DNA of 64,000 bases from Piscicola geometra (Eukaryota; Annelida; Clitellata; Hirudinida; Piscicolidae): NCBI GenBank assembly GCA_943735955.1, contig OX030958.1:7191126-7255125 (forward strand), written 5' to 3'. The position numbers and the translations under genes are program-made. A model generated the notes under the pieces. That model saw nothing but the letters and a program-made list of their open reading frames with translations, was not told the origin of the DNA and made no database searches. How positions within the stretch are numbered: position 1 is the stretch's first letter; each line of letters starts with the position of its first letter. Shown in pieces: positions 1 through 13,331 of the stretch.

Positions 1-1413
1 GACGATGATCTTGTTCAAACTGAACTCATCTCTAGTCAGTGAAGCTTCCTCGTCGTCGTCATCATCATCAACACCATCTTCATCATCATCATCATCATCT
101 TGTTCAACCGCCTGGTTCTGGTGGTGATGATGATGATGGTGGTGGTGGCTTGGTTGGATGAACTGTTCAGCTGCACGCTTGATGTGTAACAGGAAGGCCT
201 GTAGATGGGTGGGTGGGTGGATGGGTGGGTGGATGGGTGGGTGGATGGTTGGGTGGGTGGATGGGTGGGTGGATGGGTGGGTGGATGGGTGGGTGGATGG
301 GTGGGTGGATTGATGATCATCACTTTCTGCTCTGAAAATTCAATTATTTACATTTTCTTTCATTTAAATAATAAAATAATAAATAATAAATAATTTCATG
401 TATTTAATCTAAATCAATTTCATTATTTTAATATTCTTAACTTGATAAGAATTAGAAATACCGTATATTAATATGCACTAACGGTGAGTTGGTGCAGCTG
501 GCTGGTGATCCTCTTGTAGAACATCTCAGCAATACCTGCTGTGCACGTATGTATGCTATGCCATACAACGTTGTAGTATGCAACAAAACAAACAATTAAA
601 AGGAAATATGATACAAAAAAGGTGATATGAAAAATATGTTTCATACAATGGATACAGCTAAATTACGCCACACCTCCACTGGCGAACTCATCCTTGAGTT
701 GGGCTTGCGAGTGGGAGATGGGCAGGTCGACGAGGCTGGAGGAGATGATGCTCGCTAGACTTTCCTCCCGCGTCCATACGTGCTTGCCTGCGAGCGAGGT
801 GAGGGTGGCGAAGGTGAGGTGAGGTGAGGTGAGGGTGCAGTGACGAAGGTGGTTGGTGAGGTGAGGTGAGGGGAAGGCTGATGGTGAGAGGGGAATGAGA
901 GAGTGGGTGAAATGGGGGGGAGGGGGCGAGATGGTGTGTTAAATGGGGGAGGGGGGGGGGGGGTAAACCGAAGGAGAATTATTTAAATACTGGGTGAAGT
1001 AAGGGGAGCAGGATGGAGTGTGTGGTGGAAAGGGTTGGGTGGCGGTTAGAGACTAGCTGAACGACGCACAAGGAGCAAACCTGACTGGCGCACAGAGACG
1101 ATGCTGTGGTCGTGGCAAAGAAGCAGCATCGAGAAGACCTCGCTCCACCTCGCATCCACCCCCAACCTCACGCCGAACATCTGTCGTTTAGCGTGGTGTG
1201 GTGTGGCACACTCACACAGAAACAAACAAACACCCACACACACACATACACACACAAAAACAAACACACACACACACACCTGAGCGGGGTCTCCATGGTG
1301 GGGGTGGAAGGGGAAGGAGCGCGAGAAGATCTGCTTGTGGTCCGACAATGAGTGTACGTCTATCTGCAACTTCTGTGGATGATGATGATGATGCAGATGA
1401 TGCAGATGATGCA

Positions 1414-1449
<36 letters not shown>

Positions 1450-1909
1450 AATAATAATGATGATGATGATAGCAATTAAAGGCGACTGCTTACATCATGG
1501 GACAGTCTCTTGAGGACTGCTAAGACGAGCTCTCCTTTGTGGATGAACGTCTGCACTGTGAGTGCCTTGCAGGGATGGTGATGGGTGGGTAGTTGGTGAG
1601 ATAACATGATGCCTTGCTGTGAAAAGGTTTTGAATGACTTGGGGAAAAAAATATTTTATTTCTTTAAAAGATGAAAAAGATAAGTAAAAAAGTGCCTAGA
1701 ATAAAAAGTTTTGATAGGTGGAAGGAAGATACAATCTACCCATGTGACCACCCATCCCTCTTACCTCTTCAAAAGTGAACTTAGACTCGAGCACGCCACC
1801 CTTGCATGCATACACGTGGATGTCTTGGTGCTTGAGTTTAAGGGCGACGAACTCAAGACTGGAGGTCGACTCGAGGTACAAGAACCTCGCCCCTTTCATC
1901 GTGGTCTGG

Positions 1910-1944
<35 letters not shown>

Positions 1945-3815
1945 ATAAGATGGCAAAAGCCAGTCTTTGAAAAAGATATAATATATATCTGAAAACAATT
2001 TCTGCAACTGAATGTCTATGGCATTTCCACACTGACGGCAAGGGTGGTGGTTTGGAAGGCTTTGTTGTTGGCAGACGAGGACACCGAGGTGGAATGCAGT
2101 TGGTTGTTCGCTTCGTCCAGGCACACCATCTCCCCGCCCCTGCTCAGCGTGCAGTCTGACCTGGGAGGTGTTGTGAAGAGGTTGGTCATGGCATAAGCGG
2201 GTGGGAGACAGTGGATGGGAATGTCTTGAAGGAATACATGAACGTATGAATCCGTTGAAATAAATATTAACAATACACTATTTTACTGGATGCCTCCTTC
2301 AGATATGAATTGATTGACTTTTGCGAATTGCAAACACTCACACACACACTCACTTTGTGGCAGGAAAAGGTGACATAAGTGTGGCAGTGGTGGCCTGGTT
2401 GTTGTTGATGTTGTAGGTGCTGATAGTGATGGCGGAGGAGGAGTTTCTAGTCAGGACGCCAATACTGTTTCCTGTCTGACTCACCACGCCTAGAACTTCC
2501 CTGTTGCCGAATAATTCGTCTCAAGTTTCAAGTTTATGTTGTTAGTTAATATGTTCAATTATTTCAAATTAGAAGAATAAATCAAAAATCTAAAGTGCAG
2601 ATCCTGAAAAGAAAGAATGGCACACCCATCTCTGAGAGGGTGGACTGCCTTGAGGGCACCTGTCTCCAATGAGATCACTGCAAACTCCCTTGACGTCAGC
2701 ACCCCTATCGACCCTGTGGCCAGAAAGTTAATATTGTACATTATAATGATTATAATACAAATTATAGTTTAAAAAATTTAGTAAACAATAAGGCATACAT
2801 TTAAAATTAAAATATTTTTTTAAAGAAACAAATGTAATTCTATAATTTTTATCCAATTATATCATTATATATAAAAAATAATTTAATTGATTGTATTTTC
2901 AAGCCAGCTACCAGCATGGAGGATGAGGTGGGCTGGATGGGTGGGGTCACTGTTGGGTACATGCGTGTCCCACTCGACCACTCCAGTTGACGCCTGCAGA
3001 AGTTGGACCCTGTGACCTCCCCCAAACACTGCCACCACCCCTGGTTGAGGTGATGATGATGATGATAGTGATGAGGATGATGATGATGATGAAGAGAGAG
3101 AGTGATAATGAAATGAATATTGTTATTAGTAACAATAATAAAGATATTAAGAAGCGGTTGTACTCTGTCCAAAGAGTTTGAGATCGTCAACCCTCCCATG
3201 CTCTGTCTTCTCATAGACGTGTCTCCAGCCTGGATGTGTTTTAAATTGCATTAAACAAGTATAAATCCAGTCACGATATTATCACATGTTCCAAACAATG
3301 GATTTATATTTAGCTTATACAACTTTTCTACAATTTGAATATTCATTATTTATTTAAGGATATAATCTTGTCACCTAGGACTCCGTCCTTGCCATTGATC
3401 ATGCCGATCACATTTTGCTCTGAGCTGACAATGATCTTCTGGATCGACTCGCCATCGTCAATGTAGTTTATTGACTTTGGCTTGCCCACAAACTGCACCA
3501 GCCTGATGGTTGTTTGAAGTTATTACATTTCAAATGAATATTTTATTATCTTGAACAAATTCTACTTTTATTAAATTATAGTAATATTATAATCGAAAAA
3601 ATAAAAGTATTATAAGTATTTGCTGTGGGTGCAAATTAGATTTTTAAACTTATTTGCATTCAAACTTAAGTAGAGAACATAACCATAGCAAATCTGTAAT
3701 TAATTCAAAGATCTTACCAATCATAAGTTCCTGCTTGATCTTCATATAAACAAGTTATTGAACCTAATGATAACACAACCAGATAAATAAATATTGAACA
3801 TTTATACGGGTTCAT
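1..3815 (-). CDS. EMC1: ER membrane protein complex subunit 1, N-terminal half (partial)
   Basis: EMC1 is the large lumenal/transmembrane subunit of the ER membrane complex, which inserts membrane proteins. The start at 3815 gives a signal peptide followed by [11 protein letters not shown], matching the mature N-terminus of the family. Exons read from the minus strand: 3718-3815, 3375-3502, 3164-3229, 2912-3040, 2626-2713, 2354-2500, about 2037-2160, about 1770-1907, about 1490-1570, about 1280-1372, about 1075-1180, about 680-790, about 486-535 and 1-198; phases checked for the first seven. Family landmarks in order are [57 protein letters not shown] and [13 protein letters not shown]. These cover the lumenal beta-propeller region. 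The gene leaves the window at base 1, so the C-terminal half and membrane anchor are missing. The last exon carries poly-His and poly-Asp tracts. EMC1 is divergent from the ARMC10-like gene. Confidence 0.93.
205..312. repeat. GGGTGGAT-type minisatellite in an EMC1 intron
   Basis: Tandem G/T-rich units (GGGTGGATGGGT and variants) fill the intron just upstream, on the minus strand, of the EMC1 exon at 1-198. The array abuts the splice-acceptor side of that exon. Confidence 0.9.
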
Positions 3816-4046
3816 AATTAATGAATAGCGATAATACAAAATTTAAAAATGGATGATGGCATAAAGCCTGCAAAACGAAATTGTCTAATTAATATTTTAA
3901 TGGTACATAATTTATAAATATTTACACTTTTTCATACTAAATTTCCAAATTAATTTAGTTAAATTTCAAAGATAATATGTTTTCACTTTTTAGTATTTTG
4001 CCTTTTAAACATTCTATTTAAACTTAAATGATTTAAGTTAAATCCA
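3816..4046. promoter_or_regulatory. Putative bidirectional promoter, EMC1 / ARMC10-like
   Basis: 231 bp separate two divergent start codons (EMC1 at 3815 on minus, ARMC10-like at 4047 on plus). The interval is AT-rich with no clear TATA box or repeat. A shared promoter and 5' UTRs are inferred from geometry alone. Confidence 0.45.
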
Positions 4047-5589
4047 ATGGATGCGAAATGGAAGAATTTCACATACGGCGGCCTGGCTCTTGCTGCATTT
4101 TTGTGTTCTTCGTATTATTACTATTTTTATAATAAGAAAAGGGGAAATTCACATGGTAATTTTAAAATATTTCATAATAATGTTTAAATTTTAAAATCTA
4201 AGTCTTAGATGCTAAGATGCTAATTAATGTTTAAAGTTTGAACCTCCTTTTATAATTGTAAACAATTTTTCCACCAGATAAAATTTTTTTTTTTAAATCT
4301 GAGAAAGATAACTTAACTCCTCAAAAGACAGAACAATTTACATCCTTTGAAATAGAGTCAATGATCAACAATCTCAACACCACCAACCTCGAACTTTTAA
4401 AGAGAATTCTCATTACTATTTCAAACTTAGCTACTTTCACGCATAATCACGTTTGTTCTATTTTAGAATAATGTATAAATACATCTATTGAATTTATTAA
4501 AAATAATGTTTTATTGATTATAGGAACTTTTAAAAGAGTTGGGATGTGTTGAAAAGTTGCATGATGTGGTTGAAAGGGAATGGCGAGAACTTCAAAATGT
4601 TGAAAGTGAAGAAGGTGATAAGGAAAAACTTTCATTGGTGAAAGAATCAAGAGAGGTGGCCATCGTTAGAGCTTTTGTAGCTCTCTCTAATCTCTCCATG
4701 AATGAAACAAAAATGCCTTTTTTAAAAGTTGGTTTTAGATTAATTTTTAGTAATTATTAGAGATTTATTTTAATAACTTTCATATCACCACAATCTCCAG
4801 AATATTGTGAAGACTTGTCAAGTAATACTGAACAACCAGCATAGCCCTCCCTCCATCAGTACTCAGTGTCTCCTCTTCCTGTTGAATGCTTCAGCTGCGA
4901 GTGCTGATGATGATTGTTTCAAGGACATTCTTCCATTCCTTAGCCAACATATTTTTCCACCAGCATCATTATCATCATCATCTCTATCATCACCCAACCC
5001 CATCATCATCCACTCCATCCGCATCACCATCAACCTCTCCACTCATCCTCTCCATACCTCATTCATCCTCAACTTTCAAGTAAGCTTGCTTTTCTAAAAT
5101 TTAAAACTTGTATTAAATTTTAAAATTATATTTTCAACTGTAGTAGTAGTATTAGTAGTATTTTCTCGAATATTATTCTGCCACCTCCATTCTTCCCATA
5201 CAGGTTCCAGACCATTTTCTCAATGAAGGATTCCTCCTCACACAACATCCCCACTATGTACTTCGTTATTTCAGCCTCATAAAGTCCCTAGCAAGCCACT
5301 TAACCAACCATAAGGACCTGGCTTCAATTGCCGCTGATGCACCAACTCTAAGATCTCTGCTACTCAATAAAGAAGTTCTTAAAAAACAGGTTAGAGAAGA
5401 AAAAGAATATTCTTTCTAGCTTGCATTTATTTAAATATTATTTTTCTTCTATAAACTGAATTAAAACTTACTGTTATTATTCAAGGATGAAAATTTAAAT
5501 TGCAGATACGTCATTTTGAGGTTCACAAGAGAGGAGATTACGATGACAGTGTGCTGGAGGTTGTCGAACTAATAAAGGACATCTTGTAG
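4047..5589 (+). CDS. ARMC10: ARMC10-like armadillo-repeat membrane protein
   Basis: Six exons: 4047-4155, 4278-4450, 4524-4727, 4801-5079, 5204-5389 and 5506-5589, giving 344 residues; human ARMC10 is about the same length. The N-terminus is a short hydrophobic anchor (LALAAFLCSSYYYYFY) followed by a basic segment, as in ARMC10/ARMCX proteins, which sit in the mitochondrial outer membrane or ER and affect mitochondrial dynamics. Armadillo-type helices follow: LELLKRILITISNLATF, HELLKELGCVEKLHDVV, REVAIVRAFVALSNLSMN and ISTQCLLFLLNASA. These align in order with the human pattern ALITLGNNAAF...IIRELGGIPIV...ALNALNNLSVN. All introns are GT-AG. A canonical AATAAA lies at 5663-5668. Orthology to ARMC10 rather than another small ARM protein rests on length, anchor and repeat order. 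Confidence 0.75.
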
Positions 5590-6118
5590 TTTATAAAAAG
5601 ACTTTTATTCTATAAACTTTTTTAGAATAATTTATTTTTATGTTGTTGTAATTTTTGTTTATAATAAAGGGATTAAGTTTATGGCTTTTTTGAAGGTTAC
5701 ATTTTAAAGAGATGAAATGTATGAGACGTTTTTATGATATTATTTGAATTCGTTTAAGTGTGCTTTTCAGTGGGGAGGTACCAGTGGAGGTTTTGATAAT
5801 TCCATCAATTAAATTACATTATAAGAAATATCGACGTATACATAAATATAATATTTAAAGTGTCCTTTAAAAGTTCTCAATAAATAAAATGAATATTCAA
5901 TAACGAATAGAACAAACGAAACTGCATGTGAGGTAAAAACAATAAAAGATGTGTATGAACAGATTCAAGGTGTCGAAGGAACATGTTGGCACAAGGAAAA
6001 CTTAGACGTTTTGAAGTTCAAAGTCCTTGTTGTGAAGAATAGGTGCTCGAAAAAGCTGAAAACGACTATGAATGGTTGAAATTGATCAATTAAATCAGCG
6101 AATATGACGAGTAGAATT
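5590..6118. other. Convergent 3' region between ARMC10-like and PMCA
   Basis: Non-coding AT-rich DNA between two facing stop codons. It holds the ARMC10-like AATAAA at 5663-5668 and probably the PMCA 3' UTR. No repeat or RNA gene seen. Confidence 0.6.
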
Positions 6119-9100
6119 TCAAAATCTGACGGATAGAGAATCGAAACTGTTTTGACTGTGCCACTTCTGAACACTGGTGTAGTTGACTCCTGACTGCTCC
6201 TTGCCCATCTTGAAGATGCCACTCAAGCCGATGTTTCGGAACTTTCCTGAAAACCTTTTCAACTCGAAAGAAACGCCCTTCACGATCTGAAGTGTTGAAA
6301 GTTCTTGAAGTTAATCAATTAACTTTCATATTAATAACTAAGCTCCTCTGTTCCAAGTGTACCAGCAAATTATATTTTTTCAAACTACATCCACGTTTGC
6401 ACAATTCTATTTGGGACGCATACCAGGCCCAGAAGCAGTTCACTGACGGCGAAGAAGAAGCACCACAGCCACTGCTCCAAACTCAATGGTGTCGTGAAAA
6501 AGGCATACCCTCCAAACTCCACTATCACCACCTGCATCACCAATATCCAACTATCAATTAGTTATTCAACTATCAATTAAATGTCGTGGTCTCGAAGCTC
6601 ATCTGGGTTTACCTTAATAATATTCGTCGTTGTGTTGTAAATATTACACCATCATTCATCTGCCATCCTTAACCCAAAATATCCACCATTCAAAACAATC
6701 TTTCGATAGATTCCATATCAGAATAGTTTCCCTGCTCAGCCTCACCTGCAGCAGGAGCGTCAGAGGCCACAAGACGAGGAAGACGTAGCTCTTGTGGATG
6801 TCTTGCAGGAAGTTGAGGGTGCCATGCAGGTGTCTGCAGTTGAGTTCGTTGAAGAGGGACATGAGGACGAGGAGGTTGAAGATGAAGGTGAAGTGCTGGT
6901 TCGGAACGCCCCTCACGTCCTCGTCTTCTCCACTCTTTATGCCCAGCCAGTCGTCGCCTGGAAAAGGGGTGCTTTTTTTTAGATTATCCTTTCAAAAAAT
7001 CAACCAATCAATTATTTAATTAATCAACCAATCTTATATATTTGTATATCATACATTATCTCAGAGTTGTAAACATTTTTTTGATAGATTATCATACAAA
7101 TTTTCAACCAATCTAATATATTTATGTATCAATGATGCATTGTATCATACATTATTTTAGAGATTTTCAACATTTCCCGATTTTGTTCTTTCCGATGCAA
7201 ATGCACCAACCTCTGAAGAGGACGCAGAGCAGCACGACGAGTTGGTAGAGTGAGTGGATGCTGATGTTGGCTAATAAACCAAAGGAGAGAACACTTTTGT
7301 TCCTGGAGTAGGGTCGTCGTTTGAGGAGGCTTTCGGAGGGGTATTCAGTGGCCAGACACAGGGAGGCCAAGGTGTCTTGGATCAGGTTGATCCAGATCAT
7401 TTGCACCGCCTTTATCGGAGTGTCCTGCGGGTGGTCGAATTGAAAATAAAATTAAAATGAGAAAATAACTATTTCTTTTTTTTTCACAAATTTCAATTCC
7501 TTTAAATCATAAAATTATGATGATGATAAAATAGCGAATTCAACAACTGGAGGCACCACGCACCGCGACAGTGCAAGCGCTGATGAAGGCGATGAAGACA
7601 GCGACGACGTTGACGGTGAGTTGGAACTGCAGAAACTTTGCGATCGAGTCATACACGTGCCGGCCCCACACCACCGCCTTGACGATCGACGTGAAGTCGT
7701 CGTCCAGAAGAATGATGTCTGAGGCCTCTTTCGCCACTTCTGTGCCCGCGATGCCCTGGTGGTGTGGTTAAAGAGGTTTGATGGTTTGCCGAAGAATAAA
7801 ATTGATTTAATTGTAGTTTATAAAATTATTATGTTTCGATTCTTTTTAAAAAACAGTGCATAGTTACTAACCATAGCGAATCCTACATGAGCTTTTCTCA
7901 ATGCAGGTCCATCGTTCGTTCCATCGCCTGTGACCGCCACCACCTCCCCCTTCCCTCCCACCCTGCTGGCCATCACCCCCTTCACCAAGTTGTACTTGTC
8001 CATGGGCGTTGAACGAGCCAAGACCTTCAACCGAGGCCACACCTGGTCCATGAGATTCTGGTCGATCTTTGAGGTGGAGAAGATGGCATGTGAGTTATAA
8101 ATTATAACACAGACATTTATCGTCGGAATAATCGATAGAATACTCTATAAAAATAAATTAAAGTTATATTTTTGTTTACAACTTTTATTATATATAAATA
8201 TTTAATAATTCTTTTCTATATTTGTTTCATATAATAGATCAATCTATTTAATTACCTTTCAATTCCACCTCTTAATGCATCTCTACCAAATCACACAACG
8301 CACCAAGGTCACTCCAGTAGCTTTATCAACTTTGGAGATTCGTTCGTTGAACACCTTTCCTTCCATCACGACAGCCCCATCCAGTTCTTCACCCCTTTCC
8401 AGAATGCCACACTGCAGCGCAATCGACACAGCAGTCTTCACGTTGTCTCCAGTCACCATCCTCACCGTGATGCCCGCGTCTTGGCATTGAGAAATCGCTT
8501 TGGATACCTTTTTAAAAACATTTGAAAAAGATGTTGTTAATTTAATTTGAATAAAAATCAAAATATAATGTAAGGAATATGTTTTTATTTAAAATATTTC
8601 TTTTCCAAGTTGAGCTTTGATTCGTAGCGCAAAGATGGGGCTTTGAGGAAAGCAGCAACCTCGGGTCTGAGAGCATCTTCGATGGCAACGATGCAAACGT
8701 ACGTCAGATCGCTCACCACTGCACCCTCGTCTTCCCAATTCACTTCTGATAATATAAATATTAGTTTTAAAATTGTTAAACGATTGGATAGTTTCAGCAA
8801 TTTAATTGGTAAATAGCTTATTACTTTATTAGTCCAAAATATGTATAACATTAATTTTTTAATGTTTAATTTCATAGCTCTCCTATAAATATTTTTTTTA
8901 TACATTACAAAGAAATAAAATAAATGAATATTTTCATCAAATTCTTCAAACGAACTTCCGATCATTTCTCCATGGAAGTCCCGGTAAGCCATACAAATGG
9001 TTCTTTTTCCCTGCGAGGCCTGTGCTCCTATCACTTGTCCCTCCAGCCAGGACCTCATCTCCGAATCCAGTTCTATCACTTCACCGCTTTCGCTAGTGAG

Positions 9101-12100
9101 TCTAGAACATCTGTTGGTAAATCATTTAGGATTAATCTTGTCGGACCCGTGGCCAGTATTTGAAATAATAAAAATGACAAATTCAATTAATTTTTACTTC
9201 AAAGTCATTTATACCTGCTCAAGATGATTTCGGAAGCTCCTTTTACTAGCAATCTCACCATTTCAGTTTTGATGTCTTGATCATGTTTGTTGATCCTCTC
9301 ACCATCGAAGCCTCCAACCTCTCCTTGATCCTCCCTGTAATCACTCTCTACCACAATGGCTGTTGCCATGAACTTTCTTAAAGAATTGAACGTGTAAACC
9401 TGTGGGAATTTTTTCATTTAATCTATTTTGTTTATTCGGCTTATCCAGTTTTTCTTATTTACTTCCAATTTATAATTCTCAAAAAAAATTCTATAAAGTT
9501 TATCAATAAATATAAATATTTCCCCGATTAAATGTTGCCAACCTTGACGAAGGACTGTTCAGGGTGTTTCTTTCTCACTGCAGCGTAATCGATTCCCAAC
9601 TGCAGAAGGAACAGCAGCAGGGAGCAGTCTGTGCTGTTGCCGATCATCTTGGGTTCAGGTTTGGTGCTCTGTCGACGAACATTTGAAGGACTTTGAACAG
9701 TTAAATATGCAAAAAATTGCATTGTATATTTAGCCTAAAATCTTGTTTTGTTTCTTTTAAATAAAAATTCCAAAAATAAAGTTTCGTGATCTATTCACGC
9801 TAGGACTGTTGTAATGCTATGTGGCCAGAGAACTAACCAGGACTTCTGCCGAGTAGGAAGTGTTTACGGCAATCGAGAGAGAGAGTGATAGTTTGAGAGG
9901 GTCGGGAAGGTTCGAGAAGTGGTTTTGTCTGCTGTACAGACTTGCTTGAGGGTGGTGGATTGAGGTATTTTAAATTTTTACAGAATAAACACTGGTAATC
10001 AAATAAAAATGGATCTAGCACATCCCTAACTGGCGATGTGGCACGTTGCTACGGACATCTTGTTGCATGTTAAGGTGCCTGTCTTGTCAGAACAAATGGT
10101 TGTGGCGTTTCCCATTGTTTCACACGCGTCCAAATGACGAACCAAGTTTCTATCCTTCATCATCCTCTGAGGAAAGATTGAATAAAGATAGAAAACATTT
10201 TAATGTATCTATTTTATCTTTTTTAAGAAATCTTTTTGTCGTAAATTTAAATTTGATATATATGAACTAAATGTATCGTAATTATTGAACATATTTCCCT
10301 CAACTCCAAACCACCCTCCTTCGTTAGAACCTTGACAGCAATGGCGAGGGACAGGAGCACAGCCAAGGGCAGTCCTTCGGGAATGGCGATGACGAGGATA
10401 GTGATGGCGATGAGGACGAAGCCGATGAAGTCGTGGATGTAGTCGCCATCCCACGACAGGCCCTCCAGGTAGAACTTCTCGATGCAGAAACGGATGATTA
10501 GGACCAGGAGGGTTGACACCGACATGAATATTCCTGTGGGTTTGGTGAATTAGTTGCGTTGAAGGTTAACTGGAGAAGAATTAAAAGGTTTTGACATTTT
10601 AAAATTAGGTTTCAATCGACTGATTTTTTACTTTTTTAAACTTGTTTTAAGTTTCTTATGTAAACTAATTTTGTGGTTTAAAATACTACTAATTTTACGA
10701 TCTTCTTACCAAAATATCCAATTTGCATTGAAAGCTTATCCATTTTCTTTTTTAAAATCGACTTGACATCTTCATCGTCCTCTTCTTCGCTTGACTGTGA
10801 ATCTTTCTTTTCCGTGGGCTTTGGGAAATTAATTTATTTGTTAGCTTCTCCAATAAAACCTGCTAATCACATTCGACGTATTCGATAGCTTCAAATTTAT
10901 TGTGAAAATATCTTTTTCCAATAATTAATTTTTTTATTCACCCTTTACTCCACACAAAAAATTCCTATCTCACTACTATCTCACTCACTCCACCTCTCCT
11001 CACCTGGGAGGCAAGAGCTTGTATGATACTTCCATGCATGGTGTCCACACCAACCCCTGTGACCACCATCCTCCCAGACCCCTCCAGCACGTGACAGCCT
11101 TTGTAAGCGCATTAAACTATACATTTCATACATTTCTATGTTTTTTACTAAATAGCCAATAATCAAATATGTTTTAAAAAGAATAAATAGTGAAACATCG
11201 CAATTTGATCAAACGAATTCTAAACAGCTCATCTCTAGACCACATGAAGCAATAAAATTCCCCACAACCACCATGCAAACACCAAAAAAGCCTTAAAATC
11301 TTCCAACAAGGCAAACTGACCAGAAAGCAAGAAAGGATCTCTCGAAACCTCCTTCCTGACTGCCTTGCTCTCGCCTGTCAAACTGCTCTCATCCACCTGA
11401 TTTGAATTAGTTAATTAATGCATATAATGTATGACATTTATGCTTCAAAATATTTAGAGCTATAATAATTTATTGAAAATATTTTAAAACTATGCCAAAA
11501 ATATTTTTAAAATATATTAGTATGAGTTAAAAAGAGGACTTTAATATCGTTGCTCTGCAGGATAATTCCATCAGCTGGCACGCAGTCCCCTGGGAAAGAC
11601 ATTTCAAAAATGAATTTTTTGGCGATTCTGAAATGCGATTGAACAATTTTATTTTTCGGATATTAAGATGAATTTTGTTTAAACAAGTTTTAATGAACTT
11701 TTCGCATAGTTAACCCACCATACTTCACTAGGCACACGTCTCCTACCACCAGCTCTCGATAGTTCATGTGCACAACCTCTCCAGACCTGCCATTGAGTAT
11801 TCCATCTTGTATTAAATACCTCACATCAATTTTTATGCATCATGAACATTCAGAAGCGCTCATCAATGCCAACAAAGCATGAGCACCTACCTGACAGCGG
11901 TGACCATCACTTGGCTGTTTGCCAAGTCCTTCAGGCCTCTGAACTGTCTCTCCTGCGTGCAACAAGATGCAATGAATCAAGATACAATAGAATTATATAC
12001 AATGAAAGAAGATACAATACAATGGTGGATAATAAAATATCATACAAAAGAATAAAGTGCACAAAAAACGAGTATTTTTGGAGTCAAATTAACTCCAATT

Positions 12101-13024
12101 ATCTCCAAGATCTCAATGCGCACGCATCTACATTTTTATGTTCCTTCAACATGCATTTGTCACATAAATAAAGGATTACATTCAGCCATTCTTCCCGTAG
12201 GAAGTGAAAACAAAAATCATATTTAAACAGAATTTGTAGACATTTCAACATTTGAAGAAGATAATATTGTTGACATAATTTCCAGGCACCTTGGTCCAGT
12301 TGTTGACTGCAGTGACGACGACGATTAGGACCACTGCCAGCAGGATGGTCAGCCCTTCGATCCACTCCAGACCCCTCGTCGGATCGTCTTTCACTTCTTT
12401 TAAGAAAAGATTCAATTGTATTTTGAATTAAATGTTAATAAAAAAAGTATTGAGAGCGTGATGATATGGGATGCGTAAATGGAGGAAAAAAATAAAGCAA
12501 AGAATTTTTAAAATAAGAAAAAATAAATCAATAAATTTCAAGCAATAAAAACTATCAAAATTCTCAACTCTTTTTCGAGACCTCCACGAACGACAGAACC
12601 AACGACACGACAGCAGCGATCGTCAGGATGATGAGCGTGACGTCATTGAGAGCCTCTTTGACGTAGAACAGGAAACTTTTGGCAGGGGCGGCTGCAATGT
12701 GGTTTGAGCCGAAGAGGTGTCTGCGCTTGTCGATGACTGAAGAGTGGCCGGGCAGTCCTGCAAAGGAGGGTATACAGGCTTGAAAGGATTATTTGTAATT
12801 TTGTCGTTACGTTTTTTAACAATTGAAAACAATGTTAACTCTTTATGACACCCGCGACGCATTCACTCACCGCTTTGATGGCAAGTTCCCAGCTGCATAC
12901 ACAGTCCCTCCACTCCACCCATCTCCTCTACCCTCCTCACCAGCCCTTCATCCCTCAAACCCTTCAACGAAGCCAACACACTGAACACCCTATCCTTCCC
13001 CTCATCCATGTCCACACACTCCTC
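6119..13024 (-). CDS. PMCA: Plasma-membrane Ca2+-transporting P-type ATPase (5' exon missing)
   Basis: P2B-type ATPase that exports Ca2+ across the plasma membrane. Exons run from 13024 down: 12871-13024, 12569-12757, about 12290-12396, then near 11889-11955, 11720-11792, 11540-11592, 11330-11400, 10990-11095, 10705-10825, 10335-10535, 10035-10168, 9838-9950, 9540-9670, 9225-9400, 8955-9105, 8628-8745, 8290-8508, 7872-8080, 7560-7757, 7210-7425, 6730-6960, 6423-6540 and 6119-6286. Hallmarks seen: [10 protein letters not shown] (actuator), PEGLPLAV (M4), [10 protein letters not shown] with the phosphorylated Asp, [17 protein letters not shown] (hinge), [15 protein letters not shown] and IWINLIQDT (M5-M6). 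The first recognised exon begins EECVDMDEG straight after a (CA)n acceptor tract; the initiator exon was not found. The last exon adds only about 55 residues after M10 and ends at 6119, with no recognisable long calmodulin-binding tail. Confidence 0.95.
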
Positions 13025-13027
13025 CTG

Positions 13028-13331
<304 letters not shown>

